Shown piece by piece: positions 31,202 to 40,743 of a stretch of 55,447 bases of DNA. Position numbers and translations under genes: made by a program. Positions within the stretch are counted from its first letter, which is position 1, and the number at the start of each line of letters is the position of its first letter. Under the pieces are notes generated by a model that was given only the letters and a program-made list of their open reading frames with translations, was not told where the DNA came from and made no database searches. Source of the stretch: Candidatus Sumerlaeota bacterium (GTDB lineage Bacteria > Sumerlaeota > Sumerlaeia > JAFGJS01); NCBI GenBank assembly GCA_016928995.1, contig JAFGJS010000067.1, positions 1-55,447 of the forward strand. Reading direction: 5' to 3'.

Positions 31202-33160
31202 ATGTCCAGTTTCAATCGATTTCCATTATCGGCCAAACTGCTAGGCGCATTTTTATTTTGCGCGATGGCGACCGTGATCTGCTCCGGAACCGGCATGTTT
31301 GCGTTGAGACGCATCATGCAGAAATCGGAGCAGACCACGGAGAAAGTCGGCCGTTTGATTGAGCGTCAAAACCGTTTGACCGAGCAGGCGGCTCAATTGA
31401 AACTGGCTGCTCAGGCGATTCTCGATTGCAAGAGCATCGATGACTTGACTTCCGTCACCCTGTCCTCCGTAAGCGGCGGCAATCAGCAATCGATTGCAAA
31501 ATCAACCCAGTCCGTGGGGCGGATGAAGGATGCAAGGAGCCAGATCCTGAAAATTCAGAATGAACTTGCGGCGCGGCGTACGGATGCCGCCAAGACAATG
31601 GAAGAGATCATCAAGTCGTGCCTGTTAATCGCTGATGACGCGGAGTTTAACGCCATACTGGGCGTTGAGGATTCCTTGTCCTCGGTCGATGTGAGCGACA
31701 GCGATAAAACCAAGGCTGGCTTCGATGACATCAGCAGCGCTTTCAACACCGCCATGGGGCGTGTGAAAAATGCGATCCTCCTCAAGGCGCAGAGCAACCG
31801 GCTCGACAGCATTCTCAAGGAAGTGCTGTTGAGCGACACGGCTGAATACATTGAATACGCCAAGCAGATATTGACCACGGAATTCACAAGTTTCGAAGAA
31901 AACCTTGCGACATTCAAGGATGCCGATGGGGGGGGCGCGCTTCGCGCAGGCTTGGCGCAATTCCGCATGACTGCGTTCGAGATCGTGGATCGCCGGCTCA
32001 CGTTGTTAACGGCGAAGGAGTCGTTCAGCAAATTGGAAATGGAGTTGACGGGTGAATTCAACAAGATGCAGCAGGAATTGGCGCATGATTCGGAAACAAT
32101 GCGCCAGGCGGCCGTTGACGCGTCAAATATCAATGCTGCATTTGTGAAGCGGCAGCAGTGCCTTCTGCTGTTGATCGGGATGATCGCCTTTGCCGTTGCG
32201 TTGATCGCCGGCGTGCTGCTGACGCGCTCCATTCATCTTTCGATACGGCGCGTCATGGCGGAGATGCAGAAAGGAGCCGATAAGGTCGCGGCGGCCTCCA
32301 ACCGGATCACGGCGATCAATCACGATATTTCTCAGGGCCAGTCTCAGCAGGCGGCCAGCATTGAAGAAACCTCGGCATCGCTGGAACAGATCAGCCAGAT
32401 GACGCATCATCACGCCGATCTTGCCAATGAGGCCAGCCAGCTCATGCATGAAACGGAGCAAATCGTCGAACAGAGCGAGACTTGGATGCAGGAAATGAGC
32501 CATGCGATCGATCGGATTAAAAACTCCTCGGATGAGACGACCAAGGTCATTAAAACGATTTCCGAAATAGCCTTCCAAACCAACCTGCTTGCCCTCAACG
32601 CCGCTGTTGAAGCGGCACGGGCCGGCGAAGCGGGCAAGGGTTTCGCCGTCGTCGCCGAGGAAGTGCGGGCGCTGGCTCGCCGGTCCGCTGACGCCGCCAC
32701 GAATACAACCGGTTTGCTCGTATCGGCTAATCACAGCGCCGACAAAGGGGTGAAGGTTTCCAGCGAACTCGCCGATGTACTGGGCAAGATCCGTGATCAT
32801 GCCAAAAAGGTTGGCATGCTGGTTGACGATGTGTCCGGCGGAACCAGCAAACAATCAATCGACATCAAGCAGATTAGTGAGGCCACATCGTTAATTGAAC
32901 AAGCCAGCCAAAGCATGGGCGAGTCTACATATGGAGCGACTGAGATCTGCGGCGAACTCGAGGAGCAGGCCAGCCGGATGCAGGAGATTTGCACACTGCT
33001 CTCCGGGATCATTTATGGCTCGCGAAATGGATCCGCTGCATTAAATCAACCGGAGCCGATCCGGCAGCCGATGATAAAACTTTCGCGACAAAAGGATGTT
33101 CGTATACATTCCCATTCCGCGGAAAAACGCAAGGATCTGGCGGCAACATCAAAAGTCTGA
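31202..33160 (+). CDS. methyl-accepting chemotaxis protein
   Basis: Transmembrane chemoreceptor of 652 residues. TM1 lies at about 12-32 and TM2 at about 318-340, enclosing a helical periplasmic sensor of about 285 residues. The cytoplasmic signalling domain has the conserved hairpin tip [20 protein letters not shown] followed by [18 protein letters not shown] (about 454-492), which binds CheA/CheW. HAMP is short or degenerate. I see no C-terminal CheR-binding pentapeptide. It is coupled to the upstream binding protein, which suggests an indirect ligand-binding receptor. The CheD encoded at 53.7 kb could deamidate its methylation-helix glutamines. It is convergent with hslU. Confidence 0.94.
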   Translation: MSSFNRFPLSAKLLGAFLFCAMATVICSGTGMFALRRIMQKSEQTTEKVGRLIERQNRLTEQAAQLKLAAQAILDCKSIDDLTSVTLSSVSGGNQQSIAKSTQSVGRMKDARSQILKIQNELAARRTDAAKTMEEIIKSCLLIADDAEFNAILGVEDSLSSVDVSDSDKTKAGFDDISSAFNTAMGRVKNAILLKAQSNRLDSILKEVLLSDTAEYIEYAKQILTTEFTSFEENLATFKDADGGGALRAGLAQFRMTAFEIVDRRLTLLTAKESFSKLEMELTGEFNKMQQELAHDSETMRQAAVDASNINAAFVKRQQCLLLLIGMIAFAVALIAGVLLTRSIHLSIRRVMAEMQKGADKVAAASNRITAINHDISQGQSQQAASIEETSASLEQISQMTHHHADLANEASQLMHETEQIVEQSETWMQEMSHAIDRIKNSSDETTKVIKTISEIAFQTNLLALNAAVEAARAGEAGKGFAVVAEEVRALARRSADAATNTTGLLVSANHSADKGVKVSSELADVLGKIRDHAKKVGMLVDDVSGGTSKQSIDIKQISEATSLIEQASQSMGESTYGATEICGELEEQASRMQEICTLLSGIIYGSRNGSAALNQPEPIRQPMIKLSRQKDVRIHSHSAEKRKDLAATSKV

Positions 33161-33235
33161 TGAGCATCATCAGTTCGTCAAACAGGATTACGGTGACATT
33201 GATAATCCCCATAGCCGCCATCATTCGATATTCTC

Positions 33236-34705
<1,470 letters not shown>

Positions 34706-34734
34706 AACTTGGCCTTTTGAGAATTTGTTTTTTA

Positions 34735-34803
34735 ACGCAGAGACACCGAGACGCGGAGACGCCGAGTTTTTTTGACGGGATTAACAGGATGACCGGGATT
34801 TTC
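34735..34803. repeat. dispersed intergenic repeat text
   Basis: Tandem variants of ACGCAGAGAC/ACGCGGAGAC (34735-34765) are followed by TTTGACGGGATTAACAGGAT-type text (34769-34800). The second part matches both arms of the inverted element at 35737-35936, so it is a further, solitary copy. It sits in the 166-bp gap upstream of hslU; the remainder shows no gene. Confidence 0.6.
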
Positions 34804-34871
34804 GTTTTGAAATCTTACTCTGTCGCCAGTCGTCAAAAACGTTGCGTCTCAGCGGCCCGGTGCAAGTTCGG

Positions 34872-35534
34872 CTATTGCTTGCTCCAGTATTTTTGGTCCA
34901 TCTGGGCGATCATGTCGTCGAGCAGGCGTTCGGCGGTGGCGGTGGGGGACCAACTCCACTTTTTCAGCCGTTTGCGGCTGTTCCACACAATTTTGCCTGT
35001 GGCGCCGTCGATCAGCTCGAGCTCGAGCTCGACGCGGCTCCAGGGCAGGTCGATTGCGCGGCTGCGGCTGTAATAGGCTTCATGGATGCGGCCGCGCAGC
35101 AGATAGTCCACATTGAGTTCGCGGGCGAAGCCCTTGGGCGGCGTTTCATAAAAATATTTCAACGCCTGATTATGCGTAAGTTCGCCGGTGGAATTTTCGA
35201 GCAGGCTTTGCTTGCCGATGAAGTAGCGTTTGACTTGCAGGCGCGAGAGCGAAGCGATGTTGGGAACTTTGGCCAGTTCAAGACTGGCCTGGTCGGCGGT
35301 CTGTCCGCCGAAGTTCGGATTATGCCAGACGTCGCGCGAACCGAGCCACCAGCTTTCGACATGACGTTCGGCGGTGACTTCACGCGGTCCTTCGGGCGTG
35401 TCCTCCTCGGCCTGGACAAAGTCCATCACGGCGATCTTCACGCCCATCGAGGGGCCGCGGAGTTGATAGGAGCATCCGGTGAGCAGGGCCGTGAGCATCA
35501 ACGGCAATAAGGCGTAGCTGGCGTATCGTGTCAT
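34872..35534 (-). CDS. lipoprotein of unknown function
   Basis: A 220-residue lipoprotein: the signal sequence ends in the lipobox LLTGC (Cys21). The mature part has a mixed alpha/beta pattern with VKIAVMDFVQAEED near the start and LNVDYLLRGRIHEAYYSR and LELELIDGATGKIVWNSRKR later. This resembles the strands of CsgG/LpoB/TolB-N-type lipoproteins that report or modulate envelope processes. The family match is by pattern only. It is transcribed toward hslU with a 166-bp gap and is probably separate from it. No other envelope gene is adjacent. Confidence 0.6.
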   Translation of the reverse strand: MTRYASYALLPLMLTALLTGCSYQLRGPSMGVKIAVMDFVQAEEDTPEGPREVTAERHVESWWLGSRDVWHNPNFGGQTADQASLELAKVPNIASLSRLQVKRYFIGKQSLLENSTGELTHNQALKYFYETPPKGFARELNVDYLLRGRIHEAYYSRSRAIDLPWSRVELELELIDGATGKIVWNSRKRLKKWSWSPTATAERLLDDMIAQMDQKYWSKQ

Positions 35535-35736
35535 ATGTCCTCGCGCTTCCTTTTAGAATTCAAACGCAACGTCCGAAGCTGAATCCATTGAATGCTTTTT
35601 TCAGGGCGGTCTGTCAATGAAAAGTAGGGATGAGTTCTTTTCATGATAAAAAAGCGGCGCATCGAAAAAATCGTTTATTTTTGATTTTTAGAATTTCGAA
35701 TTTCGATTGGCAGTGAGGATTCATTTCTCCATTCAT

Positions 35737-35936
35737 AACTGATGTTACGCAGATACGTTTTTTTTGACAGGATAAACGGGATAGACGGGATTGGAATAAA
35801 ACTCAATGATGATTGGACTGAATAGGCAAATCGCGTACTATCGACATTTATCATCGAGAATCGATTGTGCGCCTTTCGGATATCAGCATCTTGTTAATCC
35901 TGTTTATCCCGTCAAAAAAAGTGCGTAACACCAGTT
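35737..35936. repeat. 200-bp inverted (MITE-like) element with GGGATAAACAGG text arms
   Basis: AACTGATGTTACGC (35737-35750) pairs with GCGTAACACCAGTT (35923-35936), 13 of 14 bases. Inside, the left arm TTTTTTTTGACAGGATAAAC plus following GGGAT-type units is mirrored by TGTTTATCCCGTCAAAAAAA (35900-35919). No reading frame lies within. It is the main content of the 665-bp gap between the lipoprotein gene and fliO; the rest is AT-rich and ends with the sigma-54-type site at 36124. Confidence 0.75.
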
Positions 35937-36123
35937 CATATTTGAAAAATCAAAATCGAAATCTTCTCCACGTGTTCCAGTTTGGTCACTAGGTTCGCAG
36001 TTTTGGTGACAGGCCGTCAGGTTTTTGACTCGGTTTTTGGGCGTTTGGGGGCTGAAATCGTCATGATTTTGCCGATTTGGCGATAAACTGAGCTATTTTC
36101 GTTACTTTTCTCCTTTTTTCATG

Positions 36124-36139
36124 CGGCATTGATCTTGCA
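36124..36139 (+). promoter_or_regulatory. sigma-54-type promoter upstream of fliO
   Basis: CGGCAT-TGATC-TTGCA carries the invariant GG (36125-36126) and GC (36137-36138) separated by ten bases. The -12 box TTGCA is perfect and the -24 box matches at GGCA. Initiation would fall near 36150, about 50 bases before fliO. Sigma-54 control of middle flagellar genes is well known in several phyla. A matching enhancer-binding protein is not in the window. Confidence 0.65.
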
Positions 36140-36199
36140 ACAGGTGGCTAGAGCAAGCCTGATGGTCTAATATCGCCGACTTTTTGACGAGTGGCACCC

Positions 36200-36778
36200 A
36201 TGAATTCAAATATTTCATCAATACGGTCGATCTTCTGCTGGCTGGCTATTGCCGGGATGCTGGCGTTGCACGCCGCAGGAGCGGCGGATGAGGCGGCGCC
36301 GGTGGATGATGCGAAGCCGCTCTCCTTGAGCGTGCAAACTCCGGAAGCCGGAATTGTGGAGCCGCCGGATGTGGCGAGTTCCCTGGGGCGGATGACGATG
36401 GCGATGGGCGCGGTGCTGGCGTTGATCGGTCTGACCGCGGCAATAGGGAAACGCTGGCTGAAGAACGGCGGATCGGCGCTGCTCACGGGCCGTGTTGGCG
36501 AAGCGGAGACGATCCGGATCGTGGCGCGCAAACCGCTGGGTGGCAAGCAGAGCCTGCTGCTGGTGCAGGCCGGCGAGGCGTTGCTGCTGGTGGGTCGCAG
36601 CGCGCAGACGATGACGACGCTGGCGCGGCTGGACCGGCCGGGCGAGAGCGAAGCCGCGGAAGATGCATTCGATCTGGCGTTCAGCGGAGAGGCGCCGGAG
36701 CGGACCGAACCGGCGGGAGCGCTCGCTTGTGGCGAATTCGCGGAAGCCCTGAGCGGAGAATTGCAACGCAGCCGTTAA
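36200..36778 (+). CDS. fliO: flagellar biosynthetic protein FliO
   Basis: Helps assemble the FliP core of the flagellar type III export gate. It has a signal-like N-terminus (about 1-28), a periplasmic stretch, one TM segment (about 56-76, MTMAMGAVLALIGLTAAIG) and a cytoplasmic FliO domain (RIVARKPLGGKQSLLLVQAG, ALLLVGRSAQ). FliO is poorly conserved, but position directly before fliP and this motif make the call solid. An in-frame GTG at 36191 would add three residues; neither start has a strong ribosome site. It is the first gene of the fliOPQR-flhB run. Confidence 0.88.
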   Translation: MNSNISSIRSIFCWLAIAGMLALHAAGAADEAAPVDDAKPLSLSVQTPEAGIVEPPDVASSLGRMTMAMGAVLALIGLTAAIGKRWLKNGGSALLTGRVGEAETIRIVARKPLGGKQSLLLVQAGEALLLVGRSAQTMTTLARLDRPGESEAAEDAFDLAFSGEAPERTEPAGALACGEFAEALSGELQRSR

Positions 36779-36830
36779 GGTTGCGGCGAAACAGCATCCC
36801 AAGATGCTAGATCGAGGACGTCAAAGAACA

Positions 36831-37673
36831 ATGCGATGCAGAGCGCTGAAAATTTTTGCGGTAGTGGCCGGCTTGGCGTTGTTTTCAAACACAGCGACGG
36901 CGCAGGTTTCTCAACCGGCGCCCGCGCCTGGACAAAGCGCGTCTCAGGCGGCTCAGGGCGGAGGTTCTTCGTCCTGGGGGCTTTCCTCGCTGATTCCCGG
37001 CGGCGTGCAATTCCAGATCGACAACAACGCGACCCCGCAGCAGAAACTTTCCACGGGCATCAAGATCGTGCTGTTGATGACGGTGCTGACGATCGCGCCG
37101 TCGCTGTTGATCATGATGACCTCGTTCGTGCGGATTGTAATTGTGCTGTCGTTCATCACGCGAGCGCTGGGTTTGCAGTCGATTCCACCGACGCAGGTGT
37201 TGCTGGGATTGGCGCTGTTTTTGACGCTGTTCGTGATGTATCCGACGCTGGAGCAGATCAAGACCGACGCCGTGGACCCATACATGGCGGAGCAGATCGA
37301 CGAGCAGATGGCTGTGAAGCGCGGGCTGGCGCCGATTCGGGAGTTTATGTTCAACCAGACGCGCAAGAAAGACCTGATCTTATTCGTCAATATCTCGAAG
37401 ATCAATCCGCCGCAGACTCGCGGCGACGTGCCGACGTATGTGTTGATTCCGGCGTTTTTGATCAGCGAACTCAAGACCGCGTTTATCATTGGATTCGTCA
37501 TCTATGTTCCATTTCTTGTGATCGACATGGTGGTGGCGGCGCTGTTGCTTTCCATGGGCATGATGATGCTGCCGCCGGTGATCATCTCGCTGCCGTTCAA
37601 GATCATTTTGTTCGTGCTGGTGGACGGCTGGTATCTGATTGTCGGTTCGTTGATCGCGAGTTTTGGCACGTAG
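36831..37673 (+). CDS. fliP: flagellar type III export gate protein FliP
   Basis: Core of the export gate (FliP5-FliQ4-FliR1). A cleavable signal peptide (ending TATAQ) is followed by a Pro/Gln/Ser-rich stretch. The conserved region then has PSLLIMMTSFVRIVIVLSF, QSIPPTQVLLGLALFLTLFV and PTYVLIPAFLISELKTAF, ending IISLPFKIILFVLVDGW. I chose the ATG at 36831, twelve bases after GAGGA; an ATG at 36804 would add nine residues ahead of the signal peptide. The length of 280 is longer than E. coli FliP (245) because of the N-terminal linker. A 121-bp gap with a repeat separates it from fliQ, unusual for this gene pair. Confidence 0.96.
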   Translation: MRCRALKIFAVVAGLALFSNTATAQVSQPAPAPGQSASQAAQGGGSSSWGLSSLIPGGVQFQIDNNATPQQKLSTGIKIVLLMTVLTIAPSLLIMMTSFVRIVIVLSFITRALGLQSIPPTQVLLGLALFLTLFVMYPTLEQIKTDAVDPYMAEQIDEQMAVKRGLAPIREFMFNQTRKKDLILFVNISKINPPQTRGDVPTYVLIPAFLISELKTAFIIGFVIYVPFLVIDMVVAALLLSMGMMMLPPVIISLPFKIILFVLVDGWYLIVGSLIASFGT

Positions 37674-37689
37674 CGCTGGATAATGGAAT

Positions 37690-37777
37690 CAATAGTTATC
37701 GTTTCGGGATTGCCATCGTTTATCGAATTCATGTGCATAGTTTTTCTCGATTCCAATAGCGATCCCGATAGCGATTG
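37690..37777. repeat. degenerate inverted repeat of ATCGGGAT-type motifs
   Basis: Text near 37690-37725 and 37748-37777 is partly inverted-complementary (TATCG..GGGAT against ATCCCGATAGCGATTG). The motif units resemble those of the hairpin at 12179-12281. Pairing is weaker than in the other elements. It occupies the fliP-fliQ gap. Confidence 0.4.
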
Positions 37778-37794
37778 AAAAGAGGCAATGCGGC

Positions 37795-38064
37795 ATGGAA
37801 ACACAGGTGGTGGTGGACATTTTACGGCAGGCGTTTCAGACGGCGTTGCTGCTGGCTGCGCCGGGGCTTGGATTCGCGCTGATCGTGGGGTTGATCGTCA
37901 GCGTGCTGCAAACCGTGACATCGATTCAGGAGCAAACTCTTGTTTTCGTGCCGAAGATGGTGGGCGTCGGGGCGGCGCTGCTGTTTTTCATGTCATGGAT
38001 GCTTGGCATGGTCATGCATTTCACGGAGTCGCTGTTTTTGCTCATCCCGGAATTGGTGAAGTGA
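37795..38064 (+). CDS. fliQ: flagellar type III export gate protein FliQ
   Basis: An 89-residue protein with two TM segments (about 13-40 and 50-75). The conserved features are the N-terminus VVDILRQAFQTALLLAAPGL, the loop SVLQTVTSIQEQTLVFVPKM and a second helix ending MLGMVMHFTESLF. Four copies join FliP and FliR in the export gate. The length is exactly that of the family. It is separated from fliR by a repeat element. Confidence 0.96.
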   Translation: METQVVVDILRQAFQTALLLAAPGLGFALIVGLIVSVLQTVTSIQEQTLVFVPKMVGVGAALLFFMSWMLGMVMHFTESLFLLIPELVK

Positions 38065-38069
38065 AAAAA

Positions 38070-38236
38070 GGGTCTAGGGTCTGGGGTCTAGGGTCTGGTG
38101 AATGATGCGCTGTCGCGCTGAAAAAGAAAAATGAGATTATCTGAAGATAATAAAACGGATGCGTTCTTCAATTCTCTTTAACGCGGCGAAAGCCGCTCCA
38201 TCCCCAAACCCCAGCCCCTAGACCCCAGACCCGCTC
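38070..38236. repeat. inverted element with GGTCTAGGGTCTGG tandem arms
   Basis: The left arm 38070-38107 repeats GGTCTAGGGTCTGG; the right arm 38199-38236 is its approximate reverse complement (CCCCTAGACCCCAGACCC). The centre holds a short perfect palindrome ATTATCT-GA-AGATAAT. It occupies the whole fliQ-fliR gap and could form a strong RNA hairpin that tunes expression within the operon. Confidence 0.75.
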
Positions 38237-38287
38237 AGAAATATGCAACGAGTGGTAAGGTTCATAATAAATCGTCGGGATCATTCC

Positions 38288-39073
38288 ATGTTCGACATCA
38301 TTCCATTCCTGCCTCTTGCCGCGGCGTTCACCTTGGTCTTTTTCCGTGTCGCACTGGTGATATCCATGTTGCCGTTGTTCGGCGAGCAGACCACTCCGAC
38401 CACTGTTAAGGTGTTGCTGGCGATGGCGCTGTCGCTGGCGTTGGTTCCGGCGGCGGACGTGGCATGGACGAACCTGCCAGCCACTGTGCCGCGCTTGATG
38501 CTGGCGTTGCTGCCGGAGGCGGTGTTTGCGCTGGCCATCGGGCTGACGACGCGCATTTTGCTGGAGACATCGCACATCGCGGGCGAGCTGGTCGGCTTGC
38601 AGATGGGATTTATGACGGCGAGCGTGGTGGATCCGGCGAACAATTCGCAGATCAGCCTTGTGTCGCAGTTCTGGCAAATCGCCACGATCCTGGTGTTTTT
38701 CATGATCAACGGGCATCACGTGGTGATCCTGGCGCTATCCCGTTCCTTCGACTTCTTGCCGCCATTGAGCGCCGCATTTCGCCCGGATTACCTGGAGTTT
38801 ATGAACCTGATGACCTTGCGGATGTTCGTAGTGGCGTTGCAGCTGGCGGCGCCGGTCGTGGTGGCGACCATGCTGGTGAATATTTGCCTGGCGCTGGTGA
38901 ACAAGGTGGCGCCGAACTTGCACGTGTTTATGGAGAGTTTTCCGCTGAGGATCTTGCTGGGACTGGCGATGCTGGTGACGTTGAGCGGCGCGATCGTGAC
39001 GATTCTCGCGCGCTATATCGGCGGCCTGGAGACTTCTTTGGCGGCTTTGTTGAAAATCGCGGCGGGGCAATGA
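38288..39073 (+). CDS. fliR: flagellar type III export gate protein FliR
   Basis: A 261-residue polytopic protein of the export gate. The start MFDIIPFLPLAAAFTLVFFR and the segments ISMLPLFGEQTTPTTVKVLL, GELVGLQMGFMTASVVDP, LVFFMINGHHVVILAL and the C-terminal SGAIVTILARYIGGLE are typical. An ATG at 38243 would add 15 polar residues unlike the family, so 38288 is preferred. flhB begins 30 bp after its stop. Confidence 0.95.
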   Translation: MFDIIPFLPLAAAFTLVFFRVALVISMLPLFGEQTTPTTVKVLLAMALSLALVPAADVAWTNLPATVPRLMLALLPEAVFALAIGLTTRILLETSHIAGELVGLQMGFMTASVVDPANNSQISLVSQFWQIATILVFFMINGHHVVILALSRSFDFLPPLSAAFRPDYLEFMNLMTLRMFVVALQLAAPVVVATMLVNICLALVNKVAPNLHVFMESFPLRILLGLAMLVTLSGAIVTILARYIGGLETSLAALLKIAAGQ

Positions 39074-39103
39074 TCCCGTTGATGAGAGGCAGGTGGTGGA
39101 GCG

Positions 39104-40201
39104 GTGCCTGAAGATAGCGGCGAAGAAAAATCAGAGCAACCATCGCAACGAAAAATTCACAAGGCGCATGAGAAGGGCGATTTCGCTTTCAGCAAGGAAG
39201 TTCCTGCGGCGCTGAGCTTCATCATCATCGTTGTGGTGTTCTTCATGTTTGGCGAGTACTTCGTGCTTCATATTGAAGGCGTGTGCGCGAAATATCTGGC
39301 GTTCGACCGTTACCTGGATTTGACGCCGAAAAGTTTTGTGGACTTGATGCTTGAGGCGACGGCGGACATGCTGCCAATTCTGGCGCCGGTGTTGCTAGGT
39401 GCAATGGTTGCGAGCATCGGCGGGAGCATGATGCAGACCGGTCCGCAGTTCAACGGCGAGGCGCTGTCGCTGAAACTGGAGCGCTTGCTGCCGGCCAACG
39501 GGTTGAAGCGCGTCTTCAGCTTGAACCAGTTAATGGAAGGCGTCAAGGCCATCGCCAAATTCACCCTGGTGGGAGTTGTGGCATGGCTGGCATTCAAAGG
39601 CGAATGGGTCAAATGGCCCTTGCTGCTTGAGCATTCGATCGAAGTGCAAATTGGTTATTTGCTATCCGTAACGTTGAAGATCGGCATGTTTATTGCCCTG
39701 ATGATGACCGTGCTGGCGGTTTTCGACTGGTTCTTTCAGATTTGGTCCTGGACGCAGAAGCAGAAGATGTCGCGCAAGGAATTGCAGGATGAGCAAAAGG
39801 ACACAGAAGGCAACCCGTTGATCAAGGGGCGTCAGCGCAACATCCAGATGCAGATGGCGATGCGGAGGATGATGGAGGAAGTGCCGAAGGCGGATGTGAT
39901 CATTACGAACCCGGAGCACGTCGCCGTGGCGTTGCGCTATGACCGGGAAAAGCACCTTGCGCCGATTGTAGTGGCCAAGGGCCAGGAGTATTTGGCGGCG
40001 CGGATCCGCGAAGTCGCCGATGAACATGGCGTGCTGCGCATCGAGAACAAGCCGCTGGCCCGGGCGCTGTATAAGAACTGCAAGGTGGGCGATATGATTC
40101 CGCTGGAATTCTACAAGACGGTGGCGGAGATCCTGGCATACGTCTACAGGGTCCAGAACCGGCTGGCGGAATGGCATACGGGCGCAGGCCTCAGGATCTA
40201 G
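39104..40201 (+). CDS. flhB: flagellar export switch protein FlhB
   Basis: Sets substrate specificity of flagellar export. The GTG start is followed by EDSGEEKSEQPSQRKIHKAH, four TM segments and a cytoplasmic domain with KGRQRNIQMQMAMRRMMEEVPKADVI (shown here as the linker, residues about 243-266). The autocleavage site reads N269-P270-E-H instead of the usual NPTH; the Asn-Pro needed for cleavage is intact. A-GG-TGG at about 39090 serves as ribosome site. The run ends here: flhA, often next, is absent, and a terminator follows at 40424. Confidence 0.95.
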   Translation: MPEDSGEEKSEQPSQRKIHKAHEKGDFAFSKEVPAALSFIIIVVVFFMFGEYFVLHIEGVCAKYLAFDRYLDLTPKSFVDLMLEATADMLPILAPVLLGAMVASIGGSMMQTGPQFNGEALSLKLERLLPANGLKRVFSLNQLMEGVKAIAKFTLVGVVAWLAFKGEWVKWPLLLEHSIEVQIGYLLSVTLKIGMFIALMMTVLAVFDWFFQIWSWTQKQKMSRKELQDEQKDTEGNPLIKGRQRNIQMQMAMRRMMEEVPKADVIITNPEHVAVALRYDREKHLAPIVVAKGQEYLAARIREVADEHGVLRIENKPLARALYKNCKVGDMIPLEFYKTVAEILAYVYRVQNRLAEWHTGAGLRI

Positions 40202-40228
40202 TCCGGTCTTCTCACCAGGATGTATAAG

Positions 40229-40344
40229 ATTGTCATTGTATCGTGCTTGAGACCGAATATTCTTGCTCTTGCTCTTGCTTTTGCTCTCGCCTCAAAAAAA
40301 ACAGTGTGTGGTTGGGCAGGAAGAGCAAGAGCAAGTGTGACAAT
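40229..40344. repeat. hairpin with TTGCTC tandem arms
   Basis: CTTGCTCTTGCTCTT (40262-40276) and AAGAGCAAGAGCAAG (40321-40335) are a perfect 15-bp inverted repeat. It is enclosed by ATTGTCA (40229-40235) and TGACAAT (40338-40344). It lies in the 542-bp gap after flhB. Just beyond it, ATTTCTCA and TGAGAAAT (about 40343-40380) form another eight-base stem around a degenerate copy of the REP core CACAGCCGAG. Confidence 0.8.
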
Positions 40345-40423
40345 TTCTCACAGCCGAGAACGTGCTGAGTGATGAGAAATGCGGGCTAGCGCTTGGAATT
40401 TTAGGCTGCTGGGGAAGGATTGC

Positions 40424-40455
40424 ACGGCATCGCCGGGGACGGCGATGCCGTTTTA
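40424..40455 (+). terminator. rho-independent terminator after flhB
   Basis: CGGCATCGCC (40425-40434), loop GGGGAC, GGCGATGCCG (40441-40450), then TTTTAATTT. The ten-base stem is perfect. It would end the flagellar transcript. A 14-bp palindrome GACTACCGGTAGTC follows at 40473-40486. The remaining 250 bp before the next gene show no other feature I recognise. Confidence 0.85.
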
Positions 40456-40743
40456 ATTTAATTACAAGGATTGACTACCGGTAGTCCCAATGGCGGTCCG
40501 CAAGGAATTTTCATGGATGTATGCCATGTTTCCTCGTGAAAAAAAAAGCAAAAAGACAAGAATGCGGCTTGCATTTATTGTTTCTATGCTTCAAATGTTA
40601 TGCGCCGCAGGGTGAGCGATAGATGGAATTTTGGCTTATTTTGGTTAAAATGTTCACCTTCCGGTCTTCTTTTTGTTGATAAACCGAATCGGTGCAATAT
40701 GATTCGCCGTAGCGATTCTTGACTTTGCTGGAGTGATGAGTTC

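Noticed and set aside
33157-33175. Small CTGATGA-TCATCAG stem between the chemoreceptor and hslU as a bidirectional terminator
   Set aside because: The stem is short and AT-rich and no T-run follows on either strand.
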